Shown in pieces: positions 9,710 to 18,575 of a stretch of DNA of 64,000 bases. Each line of letters begins with the position of its first letter. Within the stretch, counting starts at the first letter, position 1. The notes below the pieces were generated by a model that saw only the letters and a list, made by a program, of their open reading frames with translations, did not search any database and was not told the origin of the DNA. The position numbers and the translations under genes were made by a program. Source of the DNA: Chthoniobacterales bacterium (GTDB taxonomy: Bacteria; Verrucomicrobiota; Verrucomicrobiia; Chthoniobacterales; JACTMZ01); NCBI GenBank assembly GCA_018883245.1, contig VEQL01000004.1, positions 62,001-126,000 of the forward strand, read 5' to 3'.

Positions 9710-9727
9710 ATACCTTGCGAAGGGTAT
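9710..9727 (+). promoter_or_regulatory. Regulatory palindrome copy 1 (ATACCYT-n4-AGGGTAT)
   Basis: ATACCTTGCGAAGGGTAT: the 18-bp palindrome found five times in this window, here with one C-to-T change. The hexamer TACAAA begins at 9750, 22 bp after the palindrome, as a -10 candidate. This is the same spacing as at copies 2, 3 and 5. No -35 box precedes it. The predicted start lies only a few bases before the lipoprotein ATG at 9766. Confidence 0.7.
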
Positions 9728-9765
9728 AGCCAGCTTTTTCCGGACCGGATACAAATACCGCTCCT

Positions 9766-10122
9766 ATGAAAAAGTTCCTTCTGCTTATTCCGCTACTCCT
9801 CGCCGGTTGCATCACCGAGGAAGACATGATGGCCATCACCAATCCTTACAATCGTCCGGGCCAATATGCCGGAATGGCGCCCGGCCAGCGCCCGATGACG
9901 CCTTACCAGTCGCAGTCGTTTTACCAACCGGCGTATCGCGACGGCTACCGGCAGGGCTACAATGCCGGCTACTTCGACGGCAGCCGCGGCATCCCGTATC
10001 GCGCCAACTCCAGCTACCGTGGACCGGCCTACAACGTTCCGTTCTCCGACGGCTACTACAAAGGCTATGCCGAAGGATTCCACGAAGCGCGCCGAGGCAT
10101 GGCGTTCGGCTGCGGGCTCTGA
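9766..10122 (+). CDS. Small lipoprotein with YxDGYxxGY repeats
   Basis: 118 residues. A lipoprotein signal peptide ends in the lipobox LLAGC, so Cys15 should be lipidated. The mature protein is rich in Tyr, Gly, Asp and Pro. It has two copies of an aromatic-glycine repeat: DGYRQGYNAGYFDG and DGYYKGYAEGFHEA. Such repeats often form compact surface or glycan-contacting structures, but no family was recognised. The gene is preceded by regulatory palindrome copy 1, which groups it with the PEP-CTERM and autotransporter genes. Confidence 0.8.
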   Translation: MKKFLLLIPLLLAGCITEEDMMAITNPYNRPGQYAGMAPGQRPMTPYQSQSFYQPAYRDGYRQGYNAGYFDGSRGIPYRANSSYRGPAYNVPFSDGYYKGYAEGFHEARRGMAFGCGL

Positions 10123-10149
10123 TCGTTCAGCCGCCTCATACCCTCGGCA

Positions 10150-10165
10150 CCGGAAACGTTTCCGG
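10150..10165. promoter_or_regulatory. Perfect 16-bp palindrome CCGGAAACGTTTCCGG
   Basis: A perfect inverted repeat without a loop lies between the lipoprotein stop (10122) and the next start (10209). There is no T-tract, which speaks against an intrinsic terminator. A dimeric repressor or activator site for the downstream gene is plausible. No second copy was noticed in the window. Confidence 0.35.
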
Positions 10166-10208
10166 GCTGGGGATGAGGCGGGTGCGCAGACCACGTGAAT
10201 TGCATTTC

Positions 10209-11150
10209 ATGACAAAGCTCCCATTCATCTTGCTAGTGACCGCCGCCGTGGCGGTGCCGGCCGGACTCCGCGCGGCGCAGCCCGTTGTATCCGAAACCCA
10301 AGCCGCGATTGCTTCGGCGCAGCAGGGGGCCGCGGCACTGGTCGATGCCGCTCGCAATCAAGCCATGGCACCGCTCAATACGGCCCGTGGTCAGGCCCTC
10401 GCGCAGGCAACGTCGGCCCGCAATCAAGCCGCGGCACCGGTCGATGCCTCTCGCAATCAAGCCCTGGCGCAGACGACGGCCGCGCGAGGTCAAATCAAAG
10501 ACAAGCTCAAGCTGCCATTCAATCTTCCCAAGTTCGACGTGCCGGACCTTGTGCGCGCGGCCAAGGCTCGCCATGCGACAGTCGATGCCAAGGTGAAAAG
10601 TCCGCGCACGCTGACCTACAAAAGCCGCTTCAGCCGCATTGCGCGTTGGATCGCGCCGTTCACGATGGGCCTCATCGTCTACATCCCGTTCGACTCGATG
10701 AACGCACAAGCCAGCGGCACGATGAACAACCTGATGGCCGAACAAGGCATATCGGTGGAATCAATGGCAGCGGGTGCTTTTGCAAATCAGATCAAAGACG
10801 GGAAGCGATGGACCGGCGGTGAGCCTGCCGATGGCGTTTTCAAGGTCGAGGTCAACCGCTACGCGCTCGATCCCATCCCCACAAGCATTTCGCTGTTGCG
10901 TCCGACGGTCAGCCTGACCGGACGTCTTTTCGACAATGACGGCAAGCTGCTCTGGATCGGCAAAGGTTTCACCTCATCGCTCGAGCCCGGCATCAAAGGT
11001 GCGACGCTCGAGCAATACGAGGCCAATCCTGCGATGCTGCGCGCTGATTTCGAAACCGCGGTCCGCGTGGCTGCTTCGCGTCTCGCCGCCCAAGCCAACG
11101 CGCTGCCGCGCGCGAAAGTCACCGTTGCTCCGGTGGCCAAGACCAACTGA
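10209..11150 (+). CDS. Secreted or membrane protein with tandem 11-residue repeats
   Basis: 313 residues. A signal peptide (about 1-23, ending GLRAAQ) is followed by tandem 11-residue repeats at residues 48-102, of the type ARNQAxAPxxx/ARGQALAQxxx, predicted as continuous helix. A hydrophobic segment (about 142-165, IARWIAPFTMGLIVYIP) and a C-terminal globular domain of about 140 residues follow. The C-terminal domain includes SLTGRLFDNDGKLLWIGKGF, which looks like a beta-rich periplasmic domain. No family was recognised. Periodic 11-mers are typical of amphipathic surface-lying helices (apolipoprotein and LEA classes), so membrane or envelope association is a reasonable guess. Confidence 0.75.
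   Translation: MTKLPFILLVTAAVAVPAGLRAAQPVVSETQAAIASAQQGAAALVDAARNQAMAPLNTARGQALAQATSARNQAAAPVDASRNQALAQTTAARGQIKDKLKLPFNLPKFDVPDLVRAAKARHATVDAKVKSPRTLTYKSRFSRIARWIAPFTMGLIVYIPFDSMNAQASGTMNNLMAEQGISVESMAAGAFANQIKDGKRWTGGEPADGVFKVEVNRYALDPIPTSISLLRPTVSLTGRLFDNDGKLLWIGKGFTSSLEPGIKGATLEQYEANPAMLRADFETAVRVAASRLAAQANALPRAKVTVAPVAKTN
10350..10514 (+). repeat. 33-bp tandem repeat, five units
   Basis: Five consecutive 33-bp units start at 10350, 10383, 10416, 10449 and 10482; the last is degenerate. Each encodes 11 residues beginning (A/S)R(N/G)Q. Units 1, 3 and 4 share gcaatcaagcc, and units 2 and 5 begin with a cgtggtca or cgaggtca variant. The phase is exactly in codon register, so unit number could change without shifting the frame. 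Confidence 0.8.
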
Positions 11151-11190
11151 TCAAGGCCGGAGCCGCTAGGTTTTGGGATAGGTTCTACGC

Positions 11191-11619
11191 TCAGGCCAAA
11201 GGATCGGACCAATCAACGCCGCGGAAACGGGAAAAGTCGTGGTCGCAGGAGCGGATGGATCCTCCCGTGCGCAATGCGATGGCGGCGATTTGCGCGTCGG
11301 TGACAAGATTCGCGCCGGTGCCGGCGTGGAGGAGCAGCTCCGCCGCGGTCGTGAAATCTTCCGCGTGCGCATCGAGCCAGACCACATTGGGAAACTCCAG
11401 CCAGTTCGCCACGCGCGCACCGGCGTCTTTGACGCTCAGCGGACGCCGGAACACCTTGCGGTTGGTTGCCAAACGAATGAAAGCAAAGGCAACCACGGCG
11501 CACAGACCGACTTCCTCATCTCCTTGCAGCGTGTCGCGCCACCACGCGGCGGCTGCCTCGTGATCGGGACACTCCGTGTCCGTGGCACAGAGCAGAATAT
11601 TGGCGTCGGGAATGACCAT
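11191..11619 (-). CDS. PIN-domain ribonuclease toxin, VapC type
   Basis: 142 residues, about normal for VapC. The first acidic residue is in IPDANILLCA, the central acidic region in the FTTAAELLLHAG segment, and the late ones in LVTDAQIAAIA and SCDHDFSRFRG. PIN toxins of this class cut tRNA or rRNA and are held inactive by a co-encoded antitoxin. The gene follows its partner by three bases on the same strand. It ends with TDAQ and DHDF motifs intact, so it looks functional. Confidence 0.88.
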   Translation of the reverse strand: MVIPDANILLCATDTECPDHEAAAAWWRDTLQGDEEVGLCAVVAFAFIRLATNRKVFRRPLSVKDAGARVANWLEFPNVVWLDAHAEDFTTAAELLLHAGTGANLVTDAQIAAIALRTGGSIRSCDHDFSRFRGVDWSDPLA

Positions 11620-11622
11620 GGC

Positions 11623-11883
11623 TCAACGCCGGCGCTTGGCCGAGGTCCGCAGATAACTCTCCGCCTCCAGATCATCGGCCAACCCGGCCAGATCACGGGG
11701 GTCTACTCCGGTGCGGAGCCCCATGGCACGGGGTGGAAGCAGCTTCGGTCGCTTGCGTGGAGCGGGACGCAACGCCGTGCGCACCGCGGAGTTGAGCACC
11801 TCCTTGAAAGTCTTCTTCGTCCGGTATTGCTCGTCGTGCAGGAGTTTCTCGACGTCCGGTTCGAGAGTCAGTGTCGTCCGCAT
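11623..11883 (-). CDS. Antitoxin of the VapB / ribbon-helix-helix class
   Basis: 86 residues. The N-terminus MRTTLTLEPDVEKLL is a typical ribbon-helix-helix strand and helix, and FKEVLNSAVRTAL is the second helix. The C-terminal half is basic and extended (RPAPRKRPKLLPP), as expected of the toxin-wrapping tail. It sits three bases upstream of the PIN toxin, so the pair forms one operon. An inverted repeat just before the start codon suggests autoregulation by the complex. Confidence 0.82.
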   Translation of the reverse strand: MRTTLTLEPDVEKLLHDEQYRTKKTFKEVLNSAVRTALRPAPRKRPKLLPPRAMGLRTGVDPRDLAGLADDLEAESYLRTSAKRRR

Positions 11884-11893
11884 GTAGGCATCA

Positions 11894-11924
11894 ATGCATC
11901 AAACAATATTATGTCAGGATGCAT
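11894..11924 (-). promoter_or_regulatory. Putative operator of the toxin-antitoxin operon
   Basis: ATGCATC at 11894-11900 and GATGCAT at 11918-11924 form a perfect 7-bp inverted repeat with a 17-bp spacer. The spacer, read on the minus strand, contains CATAAT, a good -10 candidate. The whole lies 10 bp before the antitoxin ATG. Binding by the antitoxin dimer would block this promoter, the usual autorepression arrangement. Confidence 0.55.
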
Positions 11925-11945
11925 ACTTGTCTTGAGGCAAATCGG

Positions 11946-14900
11946 TCAGGCGCAAGGGAACTTCAATCGCACCTCGGCGCCGCCGAGGGATGAGCGGCCG
12001 AACGCGATGCTGCCGCCGTGGTTCTGCACGGCTGTGCGCACCACGTAGAGGCCGATTCCCGTGCCGCCCGATTTGGTCGTAGTGAGCGGAGTGTCTTCCT
12101 TTTCCGCGCCCGACCACCCCGGGCCGCTGTCACCGATGCACAGCTCCGCTTGTCCGTCGCGTCGCGCAAGGCTGATGGAAATCTCGCGCTTTTCCGCGTC
12201 AGATTCGTCGATGGCCTCGGCGGAATTGCGCAGGATATTTGTCAAAGCGAGCTGCAACTGCGCATCGTCGCCCATGATGGTGCAGGTCTCGCGCAGGCCC
12301 GATGTGTGCACGTCGATCGCATGCCGCGCGAGCATGCCTTTGTTGTAGAGCAGCGCGCTGCGCACCACCGAGGCCAGATCCACTCGGCGGTGGTCTGTCT
12401 GCACGTTGCGCAGGAGGGTCTTCATTTTGTCGATGGTGGCGACGACGCGCTGAGCCTCGTCCGCGATGCGCGCCACAGCCTCCCGCGCATCCTCTTCGTT
12501 CTCCAGGGCCAGCTTGCTCTGGAAAAGGATGACGCTGAGCGGCTGGTTGATTTCGTGGGCCACGGCTGCGGCTTCGAGGCTGGTGCGCAGTTTGGTCTCG
12601 AGGTCCCGGCGATGACCGGCTTCAAGTTCCCTTGCGTGCGCTTCCGCGCGCTTGCGGGCTGTGATATCGACAAATCCGACGAGTAGCATGTCCTGCATCG
12701 CGACGGCATTGATCAGGACATCCCGCGACTCGCCCTTTTTGCAGCACACGCGGAATTCCATCGGCTCGATCGTTCCGCGGGTGCGCGCGGCTTTCTCCAC
12801 GGCGGCACCCCAGAATTCGAAGGTATTTTTTCGGTAGCCCGCGTCCGGATAAGCGAGTAGGGCCCAATGGTCCACTGTCGGAATGTCATCCAGGTTGTAG
12901 CCGAATGTTTCGACAAAGGCCTTGTTGAGAAAGGTGATGCGTCCATTCCGATCGGGCGTGTTGATGGCGAGGGGAACAGGGATGTTGTCGAGGATCTTGC
13001 GCAGGCGCGCCTCGCTCTCGGCCAGCTTTTGTTCGGCCAGTTTGCGATCCGTGATGTCGGTGAGCACACCCTCCCAGACCACGGAGCCGTCGGGGAGGTC
13101 GCGCGGTTTGGATTCGGCGGTGATCCAACGGGTTTTGCCTTTGACGAAGATGCGGCACTCCTCATTGAACGGCAATTTGTGTTCGAAGACATAGGCGTTT
13201 TTACGCACCCACTCTTCCTGATCATCGGGATGCACGCAGGCGAAGGCGTTCATGGGATTATCGCGCGCCGCCTCGCGGTCGAGACCGGTCAACTCGAGGA
13301 ACCGCGTGCTCATGAAAGAGAAGTAAGCCATGCCACCGCCGGGCGGTTGCACCATGGTGTAGGTGCCCACCGGGATGTTCTCGGTCAGTTCATAGGCGGT
13401 GCGCTCGACTTTTTCGCGCAGAGCACGCAGCGCCCTCTCGGCTTTTTTCTGATCCGTCACATCCGTCATGGACGTGAGCAAACGGTCGTCTAGAACAACC
13501 GCACGGAAGATGATCGCACGTTTTGTGCCGTCTTTGCAGGCGACCTCGAACTCCATCGACTCGACGCTCCCCCTGGTTTTGATGGCGCGGAAAACGGCTT
13601 CGTCCCAATCGCGGAAAACTTCCCGGCGGTAGTCGGGATCCGGATACGCTTTCTCGGCCCATGCCGCGACGGTCGGCACGTCCTCCAGCGTATAGCCGAA
13701 GGTGCGCGTGAATTGCTCATTGATGAACGTCATGGCGGCCGGCGAGTCCAGCGTGGTGGCGGCCACGGCGATGGGAAGGTTGTCGAGGACCCGCTGCAGT
13801 TGTTGTTCGGCCCGCTTTCGGTCGGTGATGTCGATCATCGCACCTTCCCAGATCGTGCCGCCACCGGGGCGGGCGCGCGGGATGGATTCGATGGTGACCC
13901 AGCGCGTCTCGCCGCGCACCACGAGGCGACCTTCCCAGAAAAACCGTTTTTGCTCCGCGAATGCCTCGGTGTTCAAGCGGTTGAAATTTCTCCGCTCGTC
14001 GGGATGGACCGCGCTCACGGCAAGGCTGTGATCGGCCAGCACGTCCTCGCGTCGCAGATCGAGCATTTTGAGCCAGCGCTCGCTGACGAAGGTGAAGTGT
14101 GGATTCCCTTCCGTGTCAAACTCGAGCACATAGGTGCCGACTGGGATGTTGGCCGTCAGCTCGAAGGCGGTGCGCGCGAGCGATTGCTCCGCGGCCCGGA
14201 GTTCCTTCGTGCGTTCTTCCACCTTTGTCTCGAGGGATCGATAAAGGCGTGCGTTCTCGAGCGAGACACCCAGCTGGCCGCAAAGGGTGCCAACCGTATC
14301 GGCGATGCCTGCGGTGAAGGCTCCGCGCAACCTGTGGTTTTCCAGCACGACAAAGGCCACGGCGCGGTTGCGGGAAAGGACCGGTATGCCGAGGACCGCG
14401 CAACGTTCACGGTCACGGTAGCGCGGGTCGGTCGCGAAACGCGTGTCCGCGACGGCATCGTCGGTGATGACCGGTTGCAGGGAGCGGAGTCCGAGCCTGA
14501 CGACGCTGGAGGCCACCACAGCGTTCTTTTCCGCTTCGGCCAGCGTCTTCCGCGGTAGCGAATCCTTGTCGTGGTAGCCGGCTTTGAGCATCCATTCGTC
14601 GTTCTCGTCGGGCGCGAGAACCTGCACGTCGGTGGCGCCGGAAAGCCGGTGGAGAATTTCCGCCGTGGCCTCGGCCAATTGCGGCACCGAACGCAAAGCG
14701 GCGAGCTGTTGCATGGCGGCCAGGAGCGGTTGCGCATCGCGCCATCCGGTGGGCGCGGTGTGCAGGAACGGAAATTCCGCCGCAAGCGCGGCACACTTGC
14801 GCGTCGCGCCCCACGCGGCATACCGCGCGCGGGCCTGTTCGAGCAGACGGTGTCCGGCTTCCTCGAGATCCAGCGCGAGGTAAGCACGCGCGGCTTTCTC

Positions 14901-17900
14901 GGTGGCCAACGCGGCGTGCCAAGGACGGTGGTGCGCTTTGGCCCGCCGGATGGCGCGTTCGTAAACGGCCAGCGCCGTGTTGCCATGTCCGGCAACAGCC
15001 AGCCGCTCGGCTTCGACCAGATCGTGCAGGTGCGAGAAATTGGCTGGAGCATCCGCCGCGCGCGCAGCGAGCCAATCCTGGTTTGCCGCCACGCGTCCGG
15101 GCAGCGCGGGATCAAGGTCGCCGCGCCGCTGACGCGAGAGCAGCGCTAGTGACTCGAGGAAATTGATCAGCGCCGTGGGATAAAAGCCCGTGATGTAAGG
15201 AGCGAGGCGGGCGGCGGCTTCCGCATGGCGCGTGTGGTTTTCGTCCTCACCGAGAAGGCACGCGATGAGCGCCCGGGTCGTGTGGTGGAAACACGCGGCC
15301 ATCGGGTTCGCATCGGGGATCTCGTCCGTTGGGAAGGCAGCTTCCTCATCGAGCGCGGTCAGCAAGCCGCGGAAAGCGGTATAGGATTCGGTGGCGTGGC
15401 GGTTGCCGGTTTTTTCGGCGAAGGCCAGCGCGCGGCGGTTCTCGACCGCGAGATCGGCGAGGGTGGCGGCGGTGTCGAGCAGCGCGGTCTGCGATGTGAA
15501 AAACGTGTAGCACGCAAATTCGAGTTCGCCGCTGCGCAGCAAAGCTTCGTGCGCCTGCTGCGCCTGCGCCAGCCCGTGCTCGAGCGTTTCCAGCCAGTGG
15601 CAGTTGAAAAGTCCGAAGACGTGACGCACCCGTGCCGTTTCCACGCCGCGTTCGGTGTTTTCCCCGATCATCAGGGAGGCCCGCGCTGCGCGGTAACCGG
15701 TCGCATAATCGCCGTGTGCCGGGATGGTCGCGAGGGCCAGACACGCCATCGGGTAGAGGCGCGCATCATCATAGTTTTCCTCCGCCCAAGTGCGGGCGGC
15801 ATGGACCACCAGCCAGTTGGCCACGGCCGGACGGAAGAAAAATGCGGCCGGCACCATGCGGTTGAGCAGTTTCGCCGCGGCGTGCGCCGTGATGTTGGCT
15901 TCGCCGCGGGTGGGCAGCCGTTGCAAAGCCCCGGCGTCGATCGCGCGGTAAAGTTCGGCGAGTTCCTTCGTGAACGATTCCTCCGGATGTTCCAGCGGAA
16001 CCCGTATCCCCAACTCATCCAACAGCGCGGAACCCAACCGCACGGCTTCCTCGTAGCGTGTGCGGTTGGAAAGACTCATCACCTGGATAGCAGCCGCATT
16101 GGCGAGCAACCCCGTCCCTGTCGCATGCGCGACCAGCGCCGCGTAAGCGGCATCGGACGCCGCATAATCCGGCAGACAGTAACACACGACATGCAGTTCC
16201 TCGTGCAGATCCCACGCGAGTGCTGGTGCGTAGTGCCACGGATCGGGTGCGAGCAACTCGAGCGCGAGCCGCAAGAAACGGTGCGCCGTGGCGAAGGCGC
16301 CCGCTGCGCGCGCATGGCGTCCGGCCCCGAGGAAAAGGGCGGCGACTTTTTCTTTTTCCTCCGCGTCTTCCAACAACGCGCAGGCTTCCGCATAAAGGCC
16401 GGCCGCGCGCAGAGGCGCCACGGCATCGTCCGGCGCCGCGGCCAGACGGCGCGCCATATCCAGTTGGCGTTGCAGGCGCCAAGGTTCCTCGCGCAAAGCG
16501 GCGGCTGCCTGTTGCATGCGGTCATGGCAAAAGGCGAAGCGGGCCATGCCTGCAGCGCGGGTGAATTCCAGCGCGTCCGGGGTGACCAGCACGCCGCGTT
16601 CGAGCGCGGGCAGCAGCACGGCGGCGGTCTCCTCCACGGTGCGATCCGTAGCGAGAGCAAGCACCTCCAGATTCAGATCCGCACCGAGACATGCCGCGGC
16701 CACGAGCGCATCCGCGGTGGGGGGCGGGAGGTCGGAAAGATTGCGGGTGAGGAACTCGACGACATTGGCGCTCGGCGCCTGCATCGCGAGCACGGCCGCA
16801 TCCCATGTCCATCGCCGTAGCGCCGTGTCGAACACCAGCGTGCCTTCGCGATGCAGCGACTGCACCAACTCGATGGCATGGAAGGGATTGCCCCGTGTGG
16901 CGCGATGGATTTGCTCGGCCAGAGCGCGAACTTCTTCACCCGGCACGCCGAGCATTTCGCCGACGAGCGACGACAACTCGTCGGGCGGCAGATTTTCCAG
17001 CGGCAAAATGGCGGGCGATGCTTTCGCAGTGACCCGCGCCAAACCCGGCCCGGATTCGTCGCGGCGGAACAAACCCACCAGCAACACGCCGTCGAGATCC
17101 TCGTCGTCCAGCAGCGCCGTGGCGAAATCCAACGTAGGCTCATCGGCCCACTGCATGTCGTCGATCACCAGCACCAGCGGTTGGGCCGGCGAACTGACCA
17201 GACGGACAAGCCGCACCAAGAGTTCGTTGAGCCTTCGCTGTGCTTCGCGCGGATCGAGGGCGGGCGCCGACGGAAGTTCTCCGGTCAGCAGCCGCAACTC
17301 CGGCAACAATTCGAATAACGCGCCGGCCTCCGGCCCGAGGCCGGCCGTCAAACGCGACCGCAATTCGTGCAGCATTTTCTCGCTCTCGCCGGCCAGCAGC
17401 GTCAGCAACTGGCGCAAAGCTTGCACCGGAGCGAGAAGCGGACGATCACGCCGGAATTGCTCGCACTTGCCGCGCACGAAGTGTCCGCCGCGCAGGGCAA
17501 CGGGACGTTGCAGTTCGTTGACCAGCGACGTTTTTCCAACACCCGCTTCGCCCGCGAGGAAGAGATACTCGCGTCCGCCGCGTGTGACCGCGTCGAACGC
17601 GTCGCGCAATTCGCCGAGCGCGTGGTCGCGTCCGTGATGACGGCGCGGCGCCCGCGGTATGAGAACGCGTTCCTTCGCGCGCAAGGCCACACTGTCCAGT
17701 GGTTCGCCGTGTTCCGCCGCGGCGCGCAACGACGCAAGATCGTCGGCCAGGCCGGAGGCGCTCTGGTAGCGCTCGTCGGGTTCCTTGGCCAGCAGGCGCA
17801 GGATGATTTGCGAAAGCACCGGTGGCATCCATGCTGCGAGTTCGGCGGGCGGACGCGGAGCGGCGGCGAGGTGCGCGTGGATCAACGCCGCTCGGTCGGT

Positions 17901-18341
17901 GCCGGCATGCGGCGCGCGCCCCGTAGCCAACCTGTAAAACGTGCCGCCCAGCGCGTAAAGATCCGCACGGTAATCAACCGGACGGTTCATACGTCCGGTT
18001 TGCTCCGGCGCGAGATACGCGACATCGGACGGCAAACGATCGAGCGGCGTGAAGCCGCCGTGGCCCGCATCGAAAGTCACCGCGTGATCGAAGCCTGTGA
18101 GGAGAATTTCTTCGCCACGCCGGCGGAAATTTTCCGGCCGCAAATCCCCGTGCGTCACCCCGCGCTCGTGCACCCGAGTCACCGCGCGGGCCATGGACTC
18201 CGCCAAAGCGAGGAAGTGCACCACGTCCCATGCGCCGTCGGTCGACAATGGCGGCGCGTCCCCGTTCCAGTCGATGCCCGCGACCCCGTCCAAAAGCTCC
18301 GCCACGCGCGGGCGGTGCCGGCCATTTTCCACAGGGTTCAT
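11946..18341 (-). CDS. Giant multidomain sensor: kinase-like, AAA ATPase, GAF, four PAS, histidine kinase
   Basis: 2,131 residues. Order: Ser/Thr-kinase-like C-lobe (about 1-215; HGDLRPEN at 64-71, APEQTGR at 111-117), AAA ATPase (about 237-430; Walker A GEAGVGKT at 264-271, LVLVIDDMQWAD), helical TPR-like region, GAF (about 1211-1370), four PAS domains (about 1390-1510, 1514-1635, 1645-1768, 1775-1895), then HisKA with H1929 in AHEINQPL and a HATPase ending GGTGIGLYVV. PAS 1-2 and 3-4 form a duplicated pair. The N-lobe of the kinase domain, with its ATP-binding lysine, is absent: an in-frame TAG lies four codons before the ATG. HRD reads HGD. Protein-kinase activity is therefore doubtful. 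No receiver domain is present. The response regulator 500 bp upstream on the same strand is a possible partner. Confidence 0.9.
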   Translation of the reverse strand: MNPVENGRHRPRVAELLDGVAGIDWNGDAPPLSTDGAWDVVHFLALAESMARAVTRVHERGVTHGDLRPENFRRRGEEILLTGFDHAVTFDAGHGGFTPLDRLPSDVAYLAPEQTGRMNRPVDYRADLYALGGTFYRLATGRAPHAGTDRAALIHAHLAAAPRPPAELAAWMPPVLSQIILRLLAKEPDERYQSASGLADDLASLRAAAEHGEPLDSVALRAKERVLIPRAPRRHHGRDHALGELRDAFDAVTRGGREYLFLAGEAGVGKTSLVNELQRPVALRGGHFVRGKCEQFRRDRPLLAPVQALRQLLTLLAGESEKMLHELRSRLTAGLGPEAGALFELLPELRLLTGELPSAPALDPREAQRRLNELLVRLVRLVSSPAQPLVLVIDDMQWADEPTLDFATALLDDEDLDGVLLVGLFRRDESGPGLARVTAKASPAILPLENLPPDELSSLVGEMLGVPGEEVRALAEQIHRATRGNPFHAIELVQSLHREGTLVFDTALRRWTWDAAVLAMQAPSANVVEFLTRNLSDLPPPTADALVAAACLGADLNLEVLALATDRTVEETAAVLLPALERGVLVTPDALEFTRAAGMARFAFCHDRMQQAAAALREEPWRLQRQLDMARRLAAAPDDAVAPLRAAGLYAEACALLEDAEEKEKVAALFLGAGRHARAAGAFATAHRFLRLALELLAPDPWHYAPALAWDLHEELHVVCYCLPDYAASDAAYAALVAHATGTGLLANAAAIQVMSLSNRTRYEEAVRLGSALLDELGIRVPLEHPEESFTKELAELYRAIDAGALQRLPTRGEANITAHAAAKLLNRMVPAAFFFRPAVANWLVVHAARTWAEENYDDARLYPMACLALATIPAHGDYATGYRAARASLMIGENTERGVETARVRHVFGLFNCHWLETLEHGLAQAQQAHEALLRSGELEFACYTFFTSQTALLDTAATLADLAVENRRALAFAEKTGNRHATESYTAFRGLLTALDEEAAFPTDEIPDANPMAACFHHTTRALIACLLGEDENHTRHAEAAARLAPYITGFYPTALINFLESLALLSRQRRGDLDPALPGRVAANQDWLAARAADAPANFSHLHDLVEAERLAVAGHGNTALAVYERAIRRAKAHHRPWHAALATEKAARAYLALDLEEAGHRLLEQARARYAAWGATRKCAALAAEFPFLHTAPTGWRDAQPLLAAMQQLAALRSVPQLAEATAEILHRLSGATDVQVLAPDENDEWMLKAGYHDKDSLPRKTLAEAEKNAVVASSVVRLGLRSLQPVITDDAVADTRFATDPRYRDRERCAVLGIPVLSRNRAVAFVVLENHRLRGAFTAGIADTVGTLCGQLGVSLENARLYRSLETKVEERTKELRAAEQSLARTAFELTANIPVGTYVLEFDTEGNPHFTFVSERWLKMLDLRREDVLADHSLAVSAVHPDERRNFNRLNTEAFAEQKRFFWEGRLVVRGETRWVTIESIPRARPGGGTIWEGAMIDITDRKRAEQQLQRVLDNLPIAVAATTLDSPAAMTFINEQFTRTFGYTLEDVPTVAAWAEKAYPDPDYRREVFRDWDEAVFRAIKTRGSVESMEFEVACKDGTKRAIIFRAVVLDDRLLTSMTDVTDQKKAERALRALREKVERTAYELTENIPVGTYTMVQPPGGGMAYFSFMSTRFLELTGLDREAARDNPMNAFACVHPDDQEEWVRKNAYVFEHKLPFNEECRIFVKGKTRWITAESKPRDLPDGSVVWEGVLTDITDRKLAEQKLAESEARLRKILDNIPVPLAINTPDRNGRITFLNKAFVETFGYNLDDIPTVDHWALLAYPDAGYRKNTFEFWGAAVEKAARTRGTIEPMEFRVCCKKGESRDVLINAVAMQDMLLVGFVDITARKRAEAHARELEAGHRRDLETKLRTSLEAAAVAHEINQPLSVILFQSKLALENEEDAREAVARIADEAQRVVATIDKMKTLLRNVQTDHRRVDLASVVRSALLYNKGMLARHAIDVHTSGLRETCTIMGDDAQLQLALTNILRNSAEAIDESDAEKREISISLARRDGQAELCIGDSGPGWSGAEKEDTPLTTTKSGGTGIGLYVVRTAVQNHGGSIAFGRSSLGGAEVRLKFPCA

Positions 18342-18398
18342 GGGATTGTTAACCTAGCGCGAATCCGCGTAGCGCCCCACTTTTTTTGCAGGGGCTGA

Positions 18399-18575
18399 GC
18401 CATATCCATCGATGGCTTGCAACGCGCGCATCTTGCCGCCGACCTCGAACTGCTCCTCGGTCGGCCGGTGGAATCGGGTATCCTGCACACGGGAAACCTT
18501 GTTTATGCCAAAGAGGCGGTGGCGCATGGCAGGGTGCTTTTTGAGCGGGATCGAAACGCGAGGGTGCGGCGAAAA
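18399..18575 (+). pseudogene. Fragment of an MNT-type nucleotidyltransferase (antitoxin family)
   Basis: An open stretch reads HLAADLELLLGRPVES... and EAVAHGRVLFERDRNARV. This matches the C-terminal half of small MNT-family nucleotidyltransferases of HEPN/MNT toxin-antitoxin pairs, whose pattern is DLxxLLGRPVD...VLRxGRxLFERD. The N-terminal part with the GSxARG catalytic motif is missing: a TGA lies at 18396-18398, and no ATG begins the frame. It overlaps, on the other strand, the remnant of another nucleotidyltransferase gene. Interpreted as a decayed gene. Confidence 0.55.

Noticed and set aside
10138-10155. Possible sixth regulatory palindrome before the 11-mer repeat gene
   Set aside because: Only the left half ATACCCT is present. 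The right half reads ACCGGAA, and no -10-like hexamer lies 22 bp downstream.
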